Shown: in pieces, positions 8,303 through 18,180 of the stretch
How positions within the stretch are numbered: position 1 is the first letter of the stretch
Layout of the letters: each line of letters opens with the position of its first letter
NCBI GenBank assembly: GCA_016708105.1
Contig: JADJGJ010000001.1
Location: 682,001 to 746,000 of the forward strand
Source of the DNA: Crocinitomicaceae bacterium
GTDB taxonomy: Bacteria; Bacteroidota; Bacteroidia; Flavobacteriales_D; Crocinitomicaceae
Direction of reading: 5' to 3'
Length of the DNA: 64,000 bases
Made by a program: the position numbers and the translations under genes
The notes under the pieces: generated by a model
What the model saw: only the letters and a program-made list of their open reading frames with translations
What the model was told of the DNA's origin: nothing
The model's database searches: none

Positions 8303-9169
8303 ATGAATTGTCTCATCAAAATAATTTCCTTGTCATGCGTTTGGTTGATAATGGCATGCACCCAAAATAATCAACATGAACCTGCAGGTGTTGAGTTGAA
8401 TCCGGATGCGGTAACTGAGGAAAATGTTATTTCTGATTTGCTGGATGAACCTCCTGCTGATTGGCCAAAGAATTTTGCTCATGTTATTTTTGAAAATGAC
8501 CAACTTGATAAATGTTGTGACTTATTGGTTTATCATATTAAACCTGATAAAATTGAATGTGTTGATCCCTTGATTTACGATGAAGCAAAAATTTCGAAAC
8601 AATCTTTTAATCCGGTCAGAGATCAACTGATTTTTTATCTATCTGATGAAAGTTCAATGGCAGAGGTTATTGTTTTTCAACGTGACTCATTAATTGATGG
8701 ATTATATCATGGTTTATTTTATTCTCAAGATGAATTTCAAAATGCAGGACAGCCCTTTTCTCAAATTTTACTTTTTGATATGGATCATCAAGCCTATTCA
8801 ACGTTGGGAAATAATTGCGAAGATGAGTGGTCAGAAGAATCATTTGACCCAACTCCGGTATCTGAAAATGAAGTTGTCGGAATTACTATTTGCAAGGGGT
8901 CAAATTCAGAGGATGAAAAATTCTCATTTTCGGTTGAACTTTTGAAAAAAGGAAAATTGAGCGGCACAGCATTTGAAGATGTCGGCACTAGTTCTGCAAA
9001 ATTTCAGTCAGGGACATGGGAGTGCAAATCAGGTAAATTGTATCTGACCTTTGTTATGAATGGATCAAAAATGTCTGATGACGGAATGCAAGATTTTACC
9101 TATGAAAAAGAACTGATAATGGACAATATGGAGACAATTGAAATTTACAAGAATAATTGCTCGCATTAA
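8303..9169 (+). CDS. Hypothetical lipoprotein
   Basis: A 288-residue protein. The N-terminus MNCLIKIISLSCVWLIMAC ends in a lipobox (LIMAC) and is followed by TQNNQHEPAG, so it should be processed by signal peptidase II and anchored by a lipid. The mature part is acidic and lacks membrane segments. It contains two Cys (residues about 71-73, DKCCDLL) and more near VVGITICKG. No domain is recognised. It stands alone, with the decayed receptor on its left and an IS-end remnant and terminator on its right. Confidence 0.75.
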   Translation: MNCLIKIISLSCVWLIMACTQNNQHEPAGVELNPDAVTEENVISDLLDEPPADWPKNFAHVIFENDQLDKCCDLLVYHIKPDKIECVDPLIYDEAKISKQSFNPVRDQLIFYLSDESSMAEVIVFQRDSLIDGLYHGLFYSQDEFQNAGQPFSQILLFDMDHQAYSTLGNNCEDEWSEESFDPTPVSENEVVGITICKGSNSEDEKFSFSVELLKKGKLSGTAFEDVGTSSAKFQSGTWECKSGKLYLTFVMNGSKMSDDGMQDFTYEKELIMDNMETIEIYKNNCSH

Positions 9170-9241
9170 GTCTTGAAAAATTCTTTTCAAGTTTAATCAC
9201 CTATCTTTTTTGATGGTCATCGAAGTTCAATCCGCAAATTA

Positions 9242-9263
9242 TACTTTTCCCCGGACAGTAGTG
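9242..9263 (+). repeat. Remnant of the right end of the IS4-like element
   Basis: The sequence tacttttccccggacagtag, then tg, matches the terminal part of the IS4-like element (tactttt near the end, then cggacagtagtg) with about 6 bases missing between the two matching parts. The last 12 bases are identical to the inverted repeat end. No left end or transposase remnant is nearby, so this is a solo decayed end. Confidence 0.6.
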
Positions 9264-9280
9264 ATCACCTATGCATAATA

Positions 9281-9310
9281 AAAAAAAATCGCCCCGCAGG
9301 GCGACCTTTT
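9281..9310 (-). terminator. Intrinsic terminator of the choice-of-anchor gene
   Basis: Stem tcgccc (9289-9294) and gggcga (9299-9304) around a 4-base loop. On the minus strand the stem is followed by a run of nine or ten T residues. Some T residues also follow on the plus strand (cctttttg), so it may work in both directions for the convergent lipoprotein gene. Confidence 0.75.
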
Positions 9311-9348
9311 TGTACATCACACATTAAAACAAAGGAAAATGAAATGGC

Positions 9349-12300
9349 TTAGTGATGCACAGTCAATTTCAGCACACTTGTTTTTTCACCGTCAGTTACA
9401 TGAATGAAATAAATTCCTTCAGCCATAGTTGAAGTATTGATCATTATCTGATTTGAGTTTATAAAATCACTTGAATAAACAATAGCACCACGTGCATCTC
9501 TGATAACGAATGAAGCATTTGTTAATTCACCAAACTGGATATTCACCAAATCATGAGCCGGGTTAGGGTAGAGTAGTATGGTTGAATTTTCAGATTCTTC
9601 AACTTGTGTGAAGTTGACATTAATTTGAGCTGAACCGGTACAACCATCTGTATTGGTTACATACACTTCATACATACCGTCAGAATCAGGAGTGTATTCT
9701 TGCTGATCAGCACCGGTAATAGCAACACTTTCAAAATACCACTGATATGTGTCAAAAATCTGAGTTGACAATACAGCATCCGTTACAATAATAGTTGGAA
9801 CCGGTGCAGAAAGTGTGGTAACAAAAATGCTATCACTGGTTCCCTGACATGATTCTGTTGTATTACTAAAATCAACTTGGTAGTAACCTGCCATGCTTGC
9901 GTAATACTCATCCATGGTTGCACCTGAAATTGCTGAACCATCATGCAACCACTGGTATGATAAAGTTGCAGTTGCATCAGCATAAAATAGAAGTGAATCA
10001 TTTTCACAAAATGCGGTTTCATCATTTTCGGTTGCAACAATCAAACCTGAAAGTGAAGCGCAAGAATTTAATTCATACACAGTAACGGTGCTTGAAATTT
10101 CGTTAGCAAGTAAAATAAGTGCATTACCATTTGGTGAAGCATCTGCAGAGATGAAAATAATACCTTCAGCTCCTCTGTCAGGTCCGTTTGAAATGGCGTC
10201 GCGATTATTGTTGTATCCAACATATTGCGGATTATACGGATCATTCACATTGAAAATAAAAACACCACCTACACGCTCAAGTGAAACAAATGCAAAATAA
10301 TTTCCTTCAACTTCTGCCGTGGTGATTCCTTCAACTTCAGGTCCTTTATCATCACTTCTGTTTTTCATTGAAACAGCTCCTGCAGTATTGCTTGCATTAA
10401 ATAATTGTTGATAGTTTGGATCATTGGCAATGATAAGTTCAATAAGATCACCTGAATCATAAACTAAATTTCCGTTGTTGTCCCAAATAGAAAATGATCT
10501 TGTACCTAATGAATACAATTCTTCAAAATCACCATCATTCAAATCATCGCCCAGGGTGTTAGTTAATAATAAACGGCCTGCTAAATAATTACTTTGCGTA
10601 AATGCAGCATCTTCAAATTGCACTGGATCAAGCACTATATCTTTGATGCGGGTTTCTTCACTGAATCCTGAAAAATCACGTGAATCACCTTCATTGGCTG
10701 TAAACAAATAAGTTGTTCCGGAAATATTCAGTGTAGAAATTGCATCTGGCAAAAACAAACCTTTCACCGGAAAATTTGCAATATTGATTCCAGATGTTAC
10801 GTTTGAAATATCCATACCTGAACCAAATACATTGTGATCAATTGTACCCAAAGCAACAACATCAATCAAGGTTTTTGTATTGATGTCAAAAATTGCCACA
10901 GCATTATTTTCTTGCAGGGTCACATATACCATTCCGGTCTCTTCAGAAATTGCTGCGTACTCAGGTTCAAAGTCCATTGAGGCGTTTGCTCCCGGTCCAA
11001 AAATTCTTATTCCTTCAGCAATGAGTGCAGCTTCAGTTCCGTTGAGTGAATTGAAATTGGCAAGGGTTACGTTTGCGTTTGTCATGGTGCTTGCAGGTAG
11101 GGTAATGTCAATGAATGCCACTGTTCCTTCCGGATCTGTCAGGTAATCATCTGATGGTTCACCTTCGCATGCAACGACCAGTAAAGTACCGTCAGCGTTG
11201 AAAGTACACATATCAGGCATTGCACCTGCATCTAATCTTTTTAACCAATTACCATTTGCATCAAAAAATGAAATGTAACCGTTCAGTTGTGGATTGAGGT
11301 TTTGAAGTGCCACGGCAACTAGTCCGTTATACACCGCAACTGAGTTGATATTTCCTACAGAATCCAAATTAATTGAAGTAATAGCAACAGGCGTTGAAGG
11401 GTCACTGAAGTCAACTATATCCAGATTATTGGCTACACTGTTTGCAATAAAAAGATGAAAAGATGAAGAGTCGTATGCAACAATTTCTGCTGAGTTTGAT
11501 CCTTCAGCTCCATTGCTGTAACTAGTCAGTAAATTAAATTTAAGTTCATTTGTTGGGGCAGGAATTGTTCTGTCATTATCTGTGATATAAATAAAATACA
11601 TTCCTGATCCGCCGGCAACGCAATTGGTTGGATTTTCAAGAGAAAGAATTATGTATTCTGAAGATTCTTCAATTCCATCATCCTGAATAGTTAGTGTAGC
11701 ATCTTGTGTTCCGGTAGATGAAGCAGGGAATGTGATGGTAGTTGCTCCAAGTGTAAAGTCAGTTCCATCTTGTGCAGTTGAAGTATTGCGCACAATAAGA
11801 TCAATAGAAGAAGCTGAAGCATTTGAAGTGGTAATTTCTACTTGAAAAGTTATGGTTCCGGCTGACTCATCATACGTCACATCAGTACTTGTAAATGATA
11901 TTGATGGAGGTGTAGCAGAAGCAAAAGTAATAGCAGAAATTCCATCTGTTGCTGTGCCTGTTGCAAACGTGCGCGGAACAGAAAACGTATTAGTGCCCTG
12001 ATCAAAAACACCGGTTGCAATGGTAAGATCTTCGTCAGGCGCAAGGAAAGAACTGAGTTGTAATTTTCCACCAGTATATAAATCATTGTTTGGAAGTTGA
12101 TATCCGTCAGCACCTGCTGAAACTACTGCAGCACCATGATCAGGTCCGCTTCCATAAAAAACTGCATCAACCGGAACAGTTGAATTTGTGATGGAAGAAA
12201 TCGGTAAATTAAAAACTGCTATTCCGTCAGAGCTTGCACCACCGTTACCTAAAACTCCGCTTGCGTTTGCATTGCCAATTCCGCCATCACCGCCGCTAAC

Positions 12301-12651
12301 ACCGGTGTCTATTACACGCAATTGCAAGCCGGTTGGTGTCATTGATGTGCCGCCAACGTAAACGACATCTCCAACTGAAACAGTTCCTGATGTAATTTCA
12401 AATGCATAGGTTATTGCTAAACCTTCAATCCACCCATCTGTTGTTGCTGTGCCATTATTACAAACAATTACTGTGTAGGGTGTAACTGAAAAATCAATAT
12501 TGTCTACCGCTAAAAATTCAATGTATTCAAAGGGCGAATCTGTTCCTGCCGGGTTTTGCAGAAATTCAGAAATCAACAATCCGGGATTCTGTGATTTGGC
12601 CATTCCCAGGGTTAAAGTCAGGCACAAAAACAGGGTAATTTTTTTTATCAT
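9349..12651 (-). CDS. Large T9SS-secreted choice-of-anchor I protein
   Basis: A 1100-residue secreted protein. Signal peptide at residues 1-20 (MIKKITLFLCLTLTLGMAKS). Residues about 23-225 resemble a lamin-tail-like beta domain (LLISEFLQNPAGTDSPFEYI). A Calx-beta-like domain follows at about 250-365 (DGTDFTLG, IQDDGIEESSEY). The ~500-residue centre (about 375-890) is a propeller-like choice-of-anchor I region (IFDINTKTLIDVV, EGDSRDF, GPEVEGITTAEVEG). Next are one or two PKD/Ig-like modules (YQWLHDGSAISGAT; YQWYFESVAITGAD). The last ~75 residues are a type A sorting domain (LLYPNPAHDLVNIQF...GIYFIHVTDG). Such proteins are exported by T9SS and attached to or released from the cell surface. It is monocistronic with its own terminator. 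Confidence 0.9.
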   Translation of the reverse strand: MIKKITLFLCLTLTLGMAKSQNPGLLISEFLQNPAGTDSPFEYIEFLAVDNIDFSVTPYTVIVCNNGTATTDGWIEGLAITYAFEITSGTVSVGDVVYVGGTSMTPTGLQLRVIDTGVSGGDGGIGNANASGVLGNGGASSDGIAVFNLPISSITNSTVPVDAVFYGSGPDHGAAVVSAGADGYQLPNNDLYTGGKLQLSSFLAPDEDLTIATGVFDQGTNTFSVPRTFATGTATDGISAITFASATPPSISFTSTDVTYDESAGTITFQVEITTSNASASSIDLIVRNTSTAQDGTDFTLGATTITFPASSTGTQDATLTIQDDGIEESSEYIILSLENPTNCVAGGSGMYFIYITDNDRTIPAPTNELKFNLLTSYSNGAEGSNSAEIVAYDSSSFHLFIANSVANNLDIVDFSDPSTPVAITSINLDSVGNINSVAVYNGLVAVALQNLNPQLNGYISFFDANGNWLKRLDAGAMPDMCTFNADGTLLVVACEGEPSDDYLTDPEGTVAFIDITLPASTMTNANVTLANFNSLNGTEAALIAEGIRIFGPGANASMDFEPEYAAISEETGMVYVTLQENNAVAIFDINTKTLIDVVALGTIDHNVFGSGMDISNVTSGINIANFPVKGLFLPDAISTLNISGTTYLFTANEGDSRDFSGFSEETRIKDIVLDPVQFEDAAFTQSNYLAGRLLLTNTLGDDLNDGDFEELYSLGTRSFSIWDNNGNLVYDSGDLIELIIANDPNYQQLFNASNTAGAVSMKNRSDDKGPEVEGITTAEVEGNYFAFVSLERVGGVFIFNVNDPYNPQYVGYNNNRDAISNGPDRGAEGIIFISADASPNGNALILLANEISSTVTVYELNSCASLSGLIVATENDETAFCENDSLLFYADATATLSYQWLHDGSAISGATMDEYYASMAGYYQVDFSNTTESCQGTSDSIFVTTLSAPVPTIIVTDAVLSTQIFDTYQWYFESVAITGADQQEYTPDSDGMYEVYVTNTDGCTGSAQINVNFTQVEESENSTILLYPNPAHDLVNIQFGELTNASFVIRDARGAIVYSSDFINSNQIMINTSTMAEGIYFIHVTDGEKTSVLKLTVHH

Positions 12652-12677
12652 TTTTTTCAGATTTAAGAATTATGAGA

Positions 12678-12685
12678 CAAAGCTA
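12678..12685 (-). promoter_or_regulatory. -7 element (TAGCTTTG) for the choice-of-anchor gene
   Basis: On the minus strand the sequence reads tagctttg, matching TAnnTTTG. It lies 26 bases upstream of the ATG at 12651, a normal leader length. No obvious -33 TTTG. Confidence 0.5.
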
Positions 12686-12996
12686 TCTGTGTCAGATATC
12701 CTGATGTTTAAACCTGAATTACTATGATGTAGCAAGTTTGTTAAGCCATTGTTTTTTTAATGCCCAATATATATTCTGATAACAGAAAAAAGGGCTTGAG
12801 TAAGCATGAAAAGATTTAAAAGTCAGTGACCATTTAGAATGAACCACGCAATAGAAAAAAGTGTCGAGAAAAATATTTGCATAACATAGGTTCAATGGAA
12901 TTTTGGAGAGACGCAATTGTTTTTTCTTATAGTGTCTTTTCTGCTGACTGCATAGATTTCTATCTTTACAAGCAATTCTTGACAAAAAAATCTCAT
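12686..12996. other. Intergenic region, nothing recognised
   Basis: AT-rich divergent region between the choice-of-anchor gene and the DUF1905 gene. I see no gene, repeat or strong hairpin; the short frames here have no coding character. Confidence 0.5.
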
Positions 12997-13290
12997 ATGA
13001 AAATTTCGTACGATTTTAGTTCCAGCGTTTGGAAATATGAATCAACAGCCGGATGGTATTTTGTCTCACTACCAAAAAAAATATCAAAAGAAATTAGAGA
13101 AAATTCGAAAGATCTTGAAGAAGGTTGGGGGCGATTAAAGGCTGAAGTATGCCTTGGAAAGAGTCAATGGAAGACAGCTATTTGGTTTGATACAAAAATG
13201 GATACCTATATTTTGCCGTTGAAAGCGGACATAAGAAGAAGAGAAAGGATTGAAGTAGGGCATGAGCTCTCAGTGAAAATATGGATTTAA
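12997..13290 (+). CDS. DUF1905-domain protein
   Basis: A 97-residue protein starting MKISYDFSSSVWKYES. The core (GWYFVSLPKKISKEI, WGRLKAEVCLGKSQWKTAIWFDTK, YILPLKADIRRRE, IEVGHELSVKIWI) matches the DUF1905 beta-barrel pattern, a small soluble domain of unknown function, sometimes joined to a YdeI/OmpD-associated domain. An upstream in-frame start at 12877 would add 40 residues of non-family sequence, so the ATG at 12997 is preferred. Single-gene unit. Confidence 0.75.
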   Translation: MKISYDFSSSVWKYESTAGWYFVSLPKKISKEIRENSKDLEEGWGRLKAEVCLGKSQWKTAIWFDTKMDTYILPLKADIRRRERIEVGHELSVKIWI

Positions 13291-13348
13291 TGAACATCAT
13301 TTTCTTTACCAAAAAGAATAATTACCCGAGATATTCAAAAACTAATCT

Positions 13349-14245
13349 TCATTTATTCTTTAGTAGCTGTTCAAGTTGGTTTTTAATTTTTTGCTTTTCG
13401 TAGGTTTCAAGCGCCATGGAAATTAATTGTGAGATGAACATGCAGAATTTTCGTTCCATCAAATCCCATCGCCGAGGAGCTCCAACGTGTTCAAAACATA
13501 CCACACCTATCATTTCTCCTTCAATTCGCATGGGCACATCAATCATAGAAGTAATGCCGTACTTCTGTAAATAAGGCTCAACCAATTCTTCCGTTTTAGG
13601 ATCTTCCAAAGAATAATTAGTTGCAATAATCTCTTGAGTTGCAAGTAGCCTAAAATATGCAGGCATGTCTTTACGCAATAGAATCATTTTATCTTCAAAT
13701 GAATTTTGACTCAAGGTGTAATTACCAATGCATTCAATCATGGTAAATTCTTTGTCTGTTGTCCATGCATTGACACGTTCAACGCCAAGGGCTTTGGCAG
13801 ATTCTATTAAAATTTCCTGAATAGATTTGGTAAGCTGACCATCTCGCAGGTAACGTGAGCGGGTCAATTTTTCAATGACATGAATTTTATTAAGTAATGC
13901 AGCATGTCCTTCAATTTCTTTGGTAATATCTTCTATCATTACGATAACGCGTTCACCACTCACTGCTTTGACTAAGGTTGCATTAAAAAAAACCGGTTTG
14001 CCAAATTTATTCTTGACTGAAATACCTTTCAACTGCGCGCGAGAATCCATCATTTTTGACGGATTGAATTTGAAATCAGGCGAAAGTTCGTTGACTTTTT
14101 TTCCAACCAGATCATTGATAGCGAATCCAAAAAATCTTGTTGCGTGTGGATTTGTGAATTCAATGGTGCCATCATTTGAACATACAACAACTCCCTGTTC
14201 CATGTTCTCAGCTATTAAAGCAAGTTCCTGAAATTCTAATTGCAT
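13349..14245 (-). CDS. PAS-GAF sensory protein without output domain
   Basis: A 298-residue protein. A PAS domain spans about residues 8-115 (MEQGVVVCSNDGTIEFTNPHATRFFGF, typical NPxA core, then KVNELSPDF). A GAF domain covers about 135-285 (ALGVERVNAWTTDKE, SMIDVPMRIEGEMIGVVCFEHV). The end is a short charged helix (QKIKNQLEQLLKN) where a kinase or cyclase would normally follow, but the gene stops. It may be a stand-alone sensor or a shortened histidine kinase. No signal peptide or membrane helix, so cytoplasmic. No cotranscribed partner. Confidence 0.8.
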   Translation of the reverse strand: MQLEFQELALIAENMEQGVVVCSNDGTIEFTNPHATRFFGFAINDLVGKKVNELSPDFKFNPSKMMDSRAQLKGISVKNKFGKPVFFNATLVKAVSGERVIVMIEDITKEIEGHAALLNKIHVIEKLTRSRYLRDGQLTKSIQEILIESAKALGVERVNAWTTDKEFTMIECIGNYTLSQNSFEDKMILLRKDMPAYFRLLATQEIIATNYSLEDPKTEELVEPYLQKYGITSMIDVPMRIEGEMIGVVCFEHVGAPRRWDLMERKFCMFISQLISMALETYEKQKIKNQLEQLLKNK

Positions 14246-14658
14246 ACCGGCTAATTTACTCTACCAATATACCAATTTATTTAATTGAACTACAGAGTTT
14301 TGATGATTTTAAAGTGGAAATTGAGTGAACAATCAAGAACCGTGTATAGAAAAAATCGGTTAGCAGATGTCCTTTTATAAGACGATCTTTGAGATGAATG
14401 AGAAATTCATTCTGAAATTACTTATTGATTGATGGTTTCGTATGAAAAATTCTCACTCTTGCAAAAATCTGCTATGGCGTCATTTTTTTCCAATAGAAAA
14501 TGATTGCAAAAAACCAAAATAGCTTGATTGAGTTTTTGATAGTAAAGATATTGTTCTTTAAGCTCATCCATATCATTATAACCATTATCATTGGCGATGT
14601 GATATCTTAAGTGACCGGCACTCACAAATTGATGATGATAGAGTATTTTTCCTAAAGT

Positions 14659-16120
14659 AGTCGTTCCTTAATAACTCTTCAAAATATTGACAATCAATAA
14701 TATAATGTTGATAAATAGTGCTTTTTGTGTGATATAAATTGCAAGATATTTTAGATATTGGCTAAAAATCTTGCAGAATATGTTAGGAAAAAGCTCAGAT
14801 CAAAACCAACGAAATTTATTCTCGCCACTGTTGTCGGATTTTATCGATATGCGTCATGAATTGGTTTTGTTATCAAATAAAATGGATTGGAAATATTTTG
14901 AAAAAGAATTCTCAGTTCATTATTCAAATACCGGTCAGCCATCAATGCCAATAAGATTTATGATTGGATGTCTTTTGTTAAAACACATTTACAATTTGGG
15001 AGATGAGACTCTGGCTAAGGCATGGGTGATGAATCCTTACATGCAGTATTTTTGTGGTGCATCAAACTTTCAACATATTTTCCCATGTGATCCAAGCGAC
15101 TTTGTACATTTTCGTAAACGAATTGGTGAAGCCGGAGTGGAAAAAATATTTGTTCATTCAATAAATCTTCACGGAACAAAAGCAAAAAATCAGATGCTGT
15201 TATCTGATACAACTGTTCAAGAAAACAATACCACTTTTCCAACGGATGCAAAACTGGCAAAAAAAGTTATTGACAGGTGCAATGCCATTGCTAAGGAAGA
15301 AGGGATTAACCAACGCCAAACGTACACTAGAACAAGTAAACAACTTGTTCGTGACACGCACAATTCACATCACCCTAAAAGAATAAAAAAATCAAGAAAG
15401 GCAAAATTAAAACTACGCACAATTGCAAAAAGACAACTTCGAGAACTAGAACGTGAGCTTCCACAAGAAACACTTTTACAATACAAAGAAGACCTTGATT
15501 TATGTTGGAGAGCAATTACACAAACGCGGCTTGATAAAAATAAAGTTTACAGTCTTCACAAACCGTTTACCACCTGTATTGCTAAAGGAAAGGCGCACAA
15601 GCAATATGAGTTTGGTAATAAAATTGGATTGATGGTGAATCCAAAAACATTAGTTATCCTGGGGATAGAAAGTTTTTCTGGAAATCCGCATGACAGCAAC
15701 ACAATAGAACCACTCCTTAATCAAATAAAAAACAATCTAAATTATCTACCAAAAGAAATTGTTTATGACAGAGGTGGAAAAGGGAAAAAAACAATTTACG
15801 GAGTTGAAATAAGTACACCAACAAAACCTACAAAAAACACAACGCCTTATCAAAAAATTACGACCCGAAAAAAATTCCGTCGAAGAGCAGCCATCGAGCC
15901 AGTAATAGGACATCTTAAGACAGATCACAGAATGGAAAAAAATTACTTGGGCGGCGAAAGTTCATCAAAAATCAATGCAATGTTCGCAGCCACCGGATGG
16001 AATTTAAAGAAACTAATGGATAAATTAGTTCGTGATATTTTTGGCGATTTTTTAAATTGGTTCAGAGTCGATTTTTTAATTGTTCGGACTCAAATAAAAT
16101 TTGGTTGGTAAGGAACGACT
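14659..16120 (+). mobile_element. IS5-like insertion sequence (about 1462 bp)
   Basis: Terminal inverted repeats agtcgttcctta (14659-14670) and its complement (16109-16120) bound a single transposase gene. The flanks carry a direct repeat aaagt (14654-14658 and 16121-16125), probably the target duplication; two more bases (ct) match on each side and make the exact edge ambiguous. It splits the hydrolase gene on the opposite strand, whose frame is rebuilt when the element and one target copy are removed. Family assignment is from the transposase. Confidence 0.88.
14780..16111 (+). CDS. IS5-type DDE transposase
   Basis: About 443 residues from the ATG at 14780; a TTG three codons upstream is an alternative. 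The N-terminal DUF772-like region reads QPSMPIRFMIGCLLLKHIYNL and CDPSDFVHFRKRIG. The DDE core follows: LLSDTTVQENN (first Asp), KEIVYDRGGKGK (second Asp), RRRAAIEPVIGHLKTDHRM (Glu). Full length, no frame break, so likely active. The TAA stop lies inside the right inverted repeat. The gene is oriented opposite to the hydrolase it interrupts. Confidence 0.92.
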   Translation: MLGKSSDQNQRNLFSPLLSDFIDMRHELVLLSNKMDWKYFEKEFSVHYSNTGQPSMPIRFMIGCLLLKHIYNLGDETLAKAWVMNPYMQYFCGASNFQHIFPCDPSDFVHFRKRIGEAGVEKIFVHSINLHGTKAKNQMLLSDTTVQENNTTFPTDAKLAKKVIDRCNAIAKEEGINQRQTYTRTSKQLVRDTHNSHHPKRIKKSRKAKLKLRTIAKRQLRELERELPQETLLQYKEDLDLCWRAITQTRLDKNKVYSLHKPFTTCIAKGKAHKQYEFGNKIGLMVNPKTLVILGIESFSGNPHDSNTIEPLLNQIKNNLNYLPKEIVYDRGGKGKKTIYGVEISTPTKPTKNTTPYQKITTRKKFRRRAAIEPVIGHLKTDHRMEKNYLGGESSSKINAMFAATGWNLKKLMDKLVRDIFGDFLNWFRVDFLIVRTQIKFGW

Positions 16121-17143
16121 AAAGTAATCATGGTATAAGGTGTAGTATTATTTTCTTTGAATGGAAGATATTCAGGAACACTGTATCTGTATTGGTAACC
16201 TTTAGCATTTTTAGATTTTCTTCGGCTGATTGAAACAGAAGTGATGAGATAAGATGGTGTAGTGCAATTCGAACATTTATTATTATAAATAAAATCCATG
16301 TATTTCCAGAACGCTGCCTCTTCAACAGAAACATCCTCAAGCGTAGTTTGTAAAGAGATTATAGCACGATAGGGTTTTAACGTGTCATAATAATCAAACT
16401 GCAAGGCTGCTTGTGCACCCCAACTGGTCCCATTAACAATATTTTTGAAGTATCAATAAACGAAAGATTACGCACAAATTCAGTGATGAACTCAATATCC
16501 CCGGCATAGGATTTTTTTGTTGTGTGATTTGAAATCAGTTTCTGATTGGTTGAATCTGCCAACATGTATGAAGCTGAAATTACCACATATCCATTCTTCG
16601 CTAATAATTCAAACAATTCATGATTTTCAAATGGGTTACTTCCACTTCCGTGATGATAAACAAGGCATGGATACTTTTCTGCGTCAGGTAATTTACTTCG
16701 ATATGAATCAGTTTGTAGCAGAAACATTTTCTGCGTTTTAGCCAATTGTGTTTTTGAAGGATTTTTGAACCTGATAAAAAAGTCTGGTTCCATTTGATAG
16801 CCGGCGACAATCTTTTGTAAATTCTGTTTCATCAAATAAATACTGGGTGACAACAATTCATTTGATTCGAATTCATTGAAGAAATCTCCAAAAACAAGAC
16901 GTTTAGCTGAATCAATCTCCGTTACCGGATACCATATACCAACTAAAAAAGGTAGGGCATGTTTCTGGAAGATAACATCATTTTTATTAATTAAGGTATC
17001 AGAATATCCTGCATAGAAATTTGAAGTTTTATAACTAGAAGAACTTGATTGAGCAGACAGCGTTAATTCTATAAAAAACAAAAGGAAAACAGTGGTAAAA
17101 GCAAAGTAAAACCTAGAAATGAAGGCTGGTTTCAGCATCTTGA

Positions 17144-18094
17144 TCATTGAATGTTACTCAGATAATGGAGCACATTTTTTTCAATGCGCTCGGCTTGATT
17201 TGAGTTGTCTGCTTTAATGAATTTTTCTCCTGTAATTTTTTCGTACAATTCAATGTAACGATCAGTAACCGTGTTCACAAATTCATCAGGCATTACAGGC
17301 ATGGTTTGTCCTTCAAGTCCCTGAAAATTATTTGCTATCAACCACTCTCTCACAAACTCTTTTGAAAGTTGTTTTTGATGTTCTCCTTTAGCTTGTTTCT
17401 CAGCGTATCCATCAGCATAAAAATATCTGGAAGAATCAGGGGTGTGAATTTCATCAATGAGATAAATTTTGCCATTCTTCTTTCCAAACTCATACTTTGT
17501 ATCAACCAAAATTAATCCTCTTTGAGCTGCTATTTGCGTGCCGCGTTCAAATAATGCATACGTGTATTTTTCAAGTTGTTCGTAATCTTCTTTTGAGACA
17601 ATGCCTTTTGCTATGATATCTTCTCGAGAAATATCTTCATCATGATGTCCGCTATCAGCCTTGGTTGCCGGTGTGATGATTGGTGATGAAAATTTATCAT
17701 TCTCTTTCATACCCTCTGGTAATTGAACACCGCAAAGCATGCGTCTACCTGCTTTATATTCACGCGCGGCGTGACCTGCCAGATAACCACGAATAACCAT
17801 TTCTACTTTGAATGGTTCACATTTATGTCCAACAGCAACACAAGGATCAGGAGTATCCAACAACCAATTAGGAACAATGTCTTGCGTGTCTTTCAGAAAT
17901 TTTGCAGAGAGCTGATTCAAAACCTGACCTTTGAAAGGAATGGGCTTTGGCAGAATATAATCAAACGCCGAAATGCGATCAGATGCTACAATAACCAGAT
18001 AATCATTTTGAAGTGAATACACATCACGCACTTTACCGTGGTAAACAGAAATTTGTTTTGGAAATTGATAATCAGAAGTTTTTACACTTGTCAT
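17144..18094 (-). CDS. purC: Phosphoribosylaminoimidazole-succinocarboxamide synthase
   Basis: A 316-residue SAICAR synthetase, of the longer (about 300-residue) type. It joins CAIR and aspartate using ATP in purine synthesis. Recognisable parts: KVRDVYSL near the N-terminus (ATP-binding strand), ASDRISAFDYILPKPIPFKG, VIRGYLAGHAAREY, LVDTKYEFG and IDEIHTPDSSRYF (Mg/ATP and substrate contacts). Length is normal and no key segment is missing. Its stop overlaps the start of the broken hydrolase gene by 4 bases; the loss of that gene should not affect purC, which is upstream. Confidence 0.95.
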   Translation of the reverse strand: MTSVKTSDYQFPKQISVYHGKVRDVYSLQNDYLVIVASDRISAFDYILPKPIPFKGQVLNQLSAKFLKDTQDIVPNWLLDTPDPCVAVGHKCEPFKVEMVIRGYLAGHAAREYKAGRRMLCGVQLPEGMKENDKFSSPIITPATKADSGHHDEDISREDIIAKGIVSKEDYEQLEKYTYALFERGTQIAAQRGLILVDTKYEFGKKNGKIYLIDEIHTPDSSRYFYADGYAEKQAKGEHQKQLSKEFVREWLIANNFQGLEGQTMPVMPDEFVNTVTDRYIELYEKITGEKFIKADNSNQAERIEKNVLHYLSNIQ

Positions 18095-18180
18095 GTCAGA
18101 AAAATTGAGAGCACAAATGTAGCCAGAAAATAGCGGATGTCAGATTATCGGTTAATAAGTATAGCTATCTGGTTGAAAAA

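Larger units (their letters stand above)
14422..17147 (-). pseudogene. Secreted alpha/beta-hydrolase gene broken by a frameshift and an IS5-like element
   Basis: The 5' part (17147 to about 16447) encodes a signal peptide (FYFAFTTVFLLFFIELTLSAQ) and a dienelactone/PAF-hydrolase-like fold (VYHHGSGSNPFENHELF, GYVVISASY). After DTSK the frame is lost. One extra A in the A5 run (plus-strand T5 at 16442-16446) would restore N-I-V-N-G-T-S-W-G-A-Q, a G-x-S-x-G nucleophile elbow, and join the 104-codon frame at 16404. That frame is then cut by the IS at 16120. Removing the IS and one target copy continues it in frame (MITLGKILYHHQFVSAGHLR) to the stop at 14422. The original would be about 420 residues. 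The start overlaps the purC stop by 4 bases, so it was the second gene of a purC operon. Confidence 0.88.

Noticed and set aside
8667..8988. ORFs antisense or out of frame within the lipoprotein gene
   Set aside because: Shadows of a complete gene with signal peptide.
12722..12985. Minus-strand 87-codon ORF before the DUF1905 gene
   Set aside because: No family, no promoter, overlaps the upstream region of a better-supported gene.
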